This document shows, piece after piece, positions 60,888 to 64,000 of a DNA stretch of 64,000 nt. Each line of letters begins with the position of its first letter. The stretch's first letter is position 1. This DNA is from Bacillota bacterium. GTDB taxonomy: Bacteria > Bacillota > Clostridia > Lachnospirales > Lachnospiraceae. The translations under genes were made by a program, and so were the position numbers. The notes under the pieces were generated by a model, which was not told where the DNA came from, did not search any database, and saw only the letters and a program-made list of their open reading frames with translations. The stretch is taken from assembly GCA_023391695.1 (NCBI GenBank), contig JAEWAK010000036.1:1-64000 (forward strand), given 5' to 3'.

Positions 60888-61964
60888 TTACTTGTCTTTA
60901 TAAGTTATGGTATCCGGAAATACAGCCTGCAAAGGGTTTAAATAGATATAGTCTTTTACACTGAAGTCATATTTAATTAATTCGTTCTCTATGGACCATT
61001 TCGTAACACTGTCTAACTGGTTAAAATCCTCCTGGGAAAAACGGATGTCAAATACTGTATCTTTTAAGACTTTCTCTATGTTTTCCAAGGGAATATTAAA
61101 GTTATCCCTGACAATTTCAGCCGCTTCATGCTGGTCAGAATTAATAGCATCGGCTGCTTCCTTTAAGGCCTGCAAAAGCCGTTCTATCCCCTCTTCATTC
61201 TTTTCCAGGTAACTTTTTTTCAGCATTAAGAATCCCTGGGGAGCAAATCCGATCAAACTGTAATCCCCCAGGCTTCTGCCTCCCAGTTCTTCTATCTGTG
61301 CACTGGTATCACCGCCTGCCCAGATGGCATCTGCCTCACCGGATTTTACCAGTGCCAGCCCTTCTGCCGTACTGCTGATATACAGGGGATTTACGGAGGC
61401 TGGGTCAATTCCGTACTGGGCATAGGTCTGGGCCCAGATATATTCGTTGACGGTGCCTTTTTGGACTACTACGGATTTTCCGGCCAGATCTACTACTTTC
61501 TGTACACTGTCATCCAGTACATAGAGCTTTGATCCGCTTAATTTATTGCCTGCAATAAAGGAAATAAACTGCAGTTCACTGGCGCCTCCCAGACGGCTTA
61601 CCGCCGCAAAATCCATAGCTTCCCCCAAGTCTGCCTGGTCAAGCTGTACGGCATTAATGGTGTCGATTCCGTAAGCATAAGTCTGGAATTTTGCTTCAAT
61701 GTTGTACTTCTTTAATATTCCTTTATTTTCTGCTACCCAGAAGGGATAGGCAAAGGTTCCGGAATCCACGGCAATATTAATTTTAAAAGGTTCACTGTCC
61801 CAGGTGCTGGCTGCGGTATCTGCCGTTGTCCCGCTGTCGGCTGACGCAGCCTGGCTCTTGGTAGCCTTTGTATCGGCCTTATCGGAACATCCGGTAAACG
61901 CACCTGCGGTTAAACTCATAATTAACAGGATGACCCCGGTTATTTTTAATTTATTATTTCTCAT
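60888..61964 (-). CDS. NMT1/SsuA-like substrate-binding lipoprotein
   Basis: A 358-residue lipoprotein. Start chosen at MRNNKLK; the lipobox ends in AFTGC with Cys26 lipidated. The binding domain begins NIAVDSGTFAYPFWVAENKG, which is typical of the NMT1/SsuA/TauA group binding pyrimidines, sulfonates or nitrate-like ions. The ligand is not evident. The ribosome site (GGGTG) is weak and comes from a hairpin repeat just upstream. First gene of the importer/radical SAM operon. Confidence 0.9.
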   Translation of the reverse strand: MRNNKLKITGVILLIMSLTAGAFTGCSDKADTKATKSQAASADSGTTADTAASTWDSEPFKINIAVDSGTFAYPFWVAENKGILKKYNIEAKFQTYAYGIDTINAVQLDQADLGEAMDFAAVSRLGGASELQFISFIAGNKLSGSKLYVLDDSVQKVVDLAGKSVVVQKGTVNEYIWAQTYAQYGIDPASVNPLYISSTAEGLALVKSGEADAIWAGGDTSAQIEELGGRSLGDYSLIGFAPQGFLMLKKSYLEKNEEGIERLLQALKEAADAINSDQHEAAEIVRDNFNIPLENIEKVLKDTVFDIRFSQEDFNQLDSVTKWSIENELIKYDFSVKDYIYLNPLQAVFPDTITYKDK

Positions 61965-62150
61965 AATTACACCCATTGCATATCGTGGGCCGGCCCACGA
62001 TACTGCCACAAATAAATAGGTTGAAAGAAGCTATTTGCGGCATCCTTTCTCTGATTATATTTTCTTTTAACCTTCGCAACCTGATGCCGCTTCTGCGGCA
62101 TCACAAATAATGGTGGAAGAAGCTTGGAATAAGCACCCTCTGTGCTCATT
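61965..62150 (-). repeat. Hairpin repeats upstream of the binding-protein gene
   Basis: Two related units: CTTCCACCATTATTTGTGAT followed by a GATGCCGC/GCGGCATC hairpin, and CTTTCAACCTATTTATTTGTG followed by the perfect palindrome TCGTGGGCCGGCCCACGA (61984-62001), then ATGGGTGTAATT and the ATG. Similar modules precede the flippase gene and, more loosely, the nucleotidyltransferase gene. Confidence 0.5.
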
Positions 62151-62224
62151 TCCAGGTTCTTCCTAATCCCTCCTGTGTCGTTCCTGCCTTTTGGCACAAG
62201 CAATGCAACTGTTATAACCCGCTT

Positions 62225-62278
62225 TCAATAACACAGATAACTCCTTTTACCTTCATTCATAATCAGTTTTTTTAACAT
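62225..62278 (-). CDS. Candidate leader mini-ORF (17 aa)
   Basis: ATG with AAAGGAG six bases upstream, directly after terminator 2. The peptide is MLKKLIMNEGKRSYLCY. It could be a leader peptide, but nothing beyond the good ribosome site supports expression. Confidence 0.35.
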   Translation of the reverse strand: MLKKLIMNEGKRSYLCY

Positions 62279-62296
62279 TTCATTCTCCTTTCGGTT

Positions 62297-62335
62297 AAAA
62301 AGAGGTTTAAAAATGTTTTACCATTTTTAAGCCTC
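62297..62335 (-). terminator. Leader terminator 2 of the importer operon
   Basis: On the minus strand GAGGCTTAAAAATG pairs with CATTTTTAAACCTC (one mismatch) around six bases, followed by TTTTT. It lies downstream of the operon promoter and upstream of the first gene. Confidence 0.7.
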
Positions 62336-62448
62336 CGTTGTCCGGTCAGCCTGCCGTTATCCAATAATATTCTACACATCCAAAATTAAGAGAGCAACGA
62401 ATCCTCCATTTTGTTATACAGGAAACTCAAGGCTTTTGCTATGTAACG

Positions 62449-62498
62449 AAAAAAGGCTTCAGAATGCAGTTTTATTATTCCTGCTTTCTAAAACCTCC
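62449..62498 (-). terminator. Leader terminator 1 of the importer operon
   Basis: On the minus strand AGGTTTTAGAAAGCAG pairs with CTGCATTCTGAAGCCT, with G-U pairs, around an 11-base loop, followed by TTTTTT. The sequence just before it (CTAACCGGATAACTGGAGG) resembles that before terminator 2. Confidence 0.7.
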
Positions 62499-62566
62499 AG
62501 TTATCCGGTTAGTTTCGGGTCAATAATCAATTGTTTTATTTCTTGTGCATAAGTAATTATAGGTTG

Positions 62567-62596
62567 ATTATAATTGGTACCCGGCAAAGCTGTCAA
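62567..62596 (-). promoter_or_regulatory. Promoter of the importer/radical SAM operon
   Basis: Perfect TTGACA and TATAAT boxes with an 18-base spacer on the minus strand. It lies about 90 bases past the MATE stop codon. Confidence 0.75.
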
Positions 62597-62687
62597 TCAG
62601 CCGGGGTGAATATATAAACTTTTTCCTGGTGACAGGTAAATTTTGTCTTTCTTTTCCATTTACTTCTTAACTGACTTATATGGAAAA

Positions 62688-64000
62688 CTATCCGTATACC
62701 CGGGACCCGTTTCCTGTTTTCAATATCTTTTTAATATTGATCTGAAACACCGTAAAGGTCATGCAGGAAGCAGAGATATCCGCAATCGCCGTGGCCCAGA
62801 ATACGCCGTCCACGCCCCAGAATAAGGGAAGGATATAAGCTAAGGGTATCATAACAATTAATTTCCGGAATAGAACCAGAAAAATTGAAAACCCGGCCTG
62901 TCCTATGGCTAAAAATGTAGTCTGGCAGGTAATATGCAGTGCTATGGCCCATAGACCGCCAAAATAAATCGGCATTTTTAAGGCGGTAAGTTCTACCAGT
63001 TCCCGGTTATTGCTGAATATGCCCGTAATAAATTGGGCTTTATAAAGCAGGAACAGAAAAGACAGAAGACCAAAGGTAAAAGTGCATTTTATAGCCAGTT
63101 TATAAGTATCCATAACACGTTTGTAATTGCCTGCACCGTAATTGTAACTGATAATAGGCTGTGCACCCTGGGTGATACCTATTATCGGGATATTGAGTAT
63201 CACCATAATGCTGGTCATGACGGTAACCGCACCAATGTACATATCCCCGCCGTATTTGCGGAACTGGGTATTTAAAACCACATTGATCAAACTGGTTGAG
63301 CTTTCAATGATAAACGGGGAAATTCCCAGCTTTACAATAGCTTTGACAATCGGAATATCCGGTTTTAAATATCTGGCACGGATACGGACCGTACTTTTCT
63401 TTGAGCACAGGAATATAAGGATCCAGCCTGCACTGATTCCCTGGGCAATAACGGTTGCCAGGGCCGCGCCTTTAACTCCCCAATGGAATACGAAGATAAA
63501 AACCGGATCCAATGCCGTATTGATAACCGCTCCAATCAGGATGGACATCATGGCTGTCTTTGCAAAACCTTGGGCGCTGATAAAGGAATTAAGGCCTAAG
63601 GCTAATTGCACAAAAACAGTTCCCAGAATATAAACGGATAAGAAATCGTTGGCATAAGCAAAGGTTTCTTTCCCTGCACCAAAGGCATACAGAATGGGTT
63701 CTTTGGTGATAAGTAAAAACCCGGTTAATATAACTGAAATAATCACCAGCATACTGGTACAGTTCCCCAGTATTTTTTCCGACCGTTCCTTATTGCCGGC
63801 TCCTAAACTGATGGCTGCCAAAGGCGCCCCTCCTTTACCAAGGAGGGAGCCAAAGGCCGAAATTGTTATGGTAATGGGAAAGGTTATCCCGATTCCGGTA
63901 ATCGCCAGGGCTCCCACCTCCGGTAAATGCCCGATAAAAATCCTGTCTATTACGTTGTATAATGCATTGATTAATTGTGCAATGATTGCAGGTGCGGCCA
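62688..64000 (-). CDS. MATE-family efflux transporter, 5' end outside the window
   Basis: The visible part is about 437 codons of a multidrug/toxin extrusion protein; the frame continues in phase to the window edge (APAIIAQLINALYNVIDRIF), so the start is not included. About 11-12 helices are visible, with GKGGAPLAAISLGAGNKERS in the first half and GITQGAQPIISYNYGAGNYK in the second, the paired MATE motifs. It exports cationic compounds or similar in exchange for protons or sodium. No terminator of its own is seen before the next promoter. Confidence 0.93.
   Translation of the reverse strand, partial: AAPAIIAQLINALYNVIDRIFIGHLPEVGALAITGIGITFPITITISAFGSLLGKGGAPLAAISLGAGNKERSEKILGNCTSMLVIISVILTGFLLITKEPILYAFGAGKETFAYANDFLSVYILGTVFVQLALGLNSFISAQGFAKTAMMSILIGAVINTALDPVFIFVFHWGVKGAALATVIAQGISAGWILIFLCSKKSTVRIRARYLKPDIPIVKAIVKLGISPFIIESSTSLINVVLNTQFRKYGGDMYIGAVTVMTSIMVILNIPIIGITQGAQPIISYNYGAGNYKRVMDTYKLAIKCTFTFGLLSFLFLLYKAQFITGIFSNNRELVELTALKMPIYFGGLWAIALHITCQTTFLAIGQAGFSIFLVLFRKLIVMIPLAYILPLFWGVDGVFWATAIADISASCMTFTVFQINIKKILKTGNGSRVYG

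Larger units (their letters stand above)
61965..62687. other. Long leader of the importer operon
   Basis: No normal gene. From right to left on the minus strand: promoter at 62567-62596, terminator 1 at 62449-62498, terminator 2 at 62297-62335, a 17-codon mini-ORF at 62225-62278 and hairpin repeats from about 62125 down to the start codon. The leader is about 600 bases. Confidence 0.6.

Noticed and set aside
61967..62149. 60-codon frame ending just before the binding-protein gene
   Set aside because: It is built from the hairpin repeats, has no good ribosome site and runs through a perfect palindrome. Its end (FFQPIYLWQ.., ..AHDMQWV) loosely resembles the mini-ORF peptide at 24746, so it was noted but not called.

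Overview
The window looks like a chromosomal segment of a Gram-positive anaerobe of the Clostridia, most likely Lachnospiraceae. The evidence is the AGGAGG-type ribosome sites, the consensus sigma-A promoters, a CpsBCD phosphoregulatory set with a LytR-CpsA-Psr ligase, an LplB/YtcP/lipoprotein sugar transporter driven by a membrane-anchored AraC regulator, and frequent TTG/GTG starts. GC is in the low to middle 40s by eye. No rRNA, tRNA, CRISPR array or intact insertion sequence was seen.

Layout. (1) 0.3-8.5 kb: a GntR regulator, then a one-component AraC sensor and an oligosaccharide ABC importer, closed by a strong terminator. (2) 8.6-22.8 kb, minus strand: a nine-gene exopolysaccharide operon. 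Its core matches the Bacillus YdaJKLMN / Listeria Pss type: a degenerate GGDEF receptor that keeps its RxxD I-site, a DUF2334 protein, a processive GT2 synthase, a BcsB-like subunit and a GH8-type hydrolase. Here the hydrolase is fused to a thioredoxin domain, and the operon adds a UDP-GlcNAc 2-epimerase, a GtrB-like transferase and two GT-C proteins. The epimerase suggests a ManNAc-containing polymer. (3) 23-24.4 kb: UDP-glucose dehydrogenase. (4) 24.7-31.6 kb: the most unusual part, a RiPP-like cassette. On the minus strand it holds a Wzz-like protein, a PqqD-type recognition protein, a radical SAM/SPASM enzyme, a 58-residue precursor with a lasso-type YxxP leader motif and a Cys/Trp-rich core, an HPr-kinase-like protein, an S26-type peptidase and an ABC exporter. 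A nucleotidyltransferase converges from the plus strand, preceded by three tandem 71-bp repeats that each read as a coupled mini-ORF. (5) 31.9-47.8 kb, minus strand: a Wzx/Wzy-dependent capsule cluster. (6) 48.7-57.8 kb: tex, two GNAT genes, an ISL3-type transposase relic, a secreted GH43 enzyme with carbohydrate-binding modules, and decayed gene remnants. (7) 57.8-64 kb: a radical SAM protein with an unusual CX8CX2C motif in an operon with an NMT1/SsuA-like ABC importer, behind a leader with two related terminators; then a MATE transporter cut by the window end.

How the parts fit. Ugd and the UDP-glucuronate epimerase can supply uronic acids to the capsule repeat unit, which CpsE-like transferase would start, several glycosyltransferases extend, and Wzx/Wzy/Wzz export and polymerise under CpsB/CpsD control. 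The Pss-like polymer would be made by a separate synthase-dependent route, gated by c-di-GMP. The RiPP-like cassette sits between these two envelope loci and shares a transcript with a second chain-length protein, so its product may act at the cell surface. That link is inferred from position only. Short hairpin repeats are scattered at gene boundaries through the whole window.
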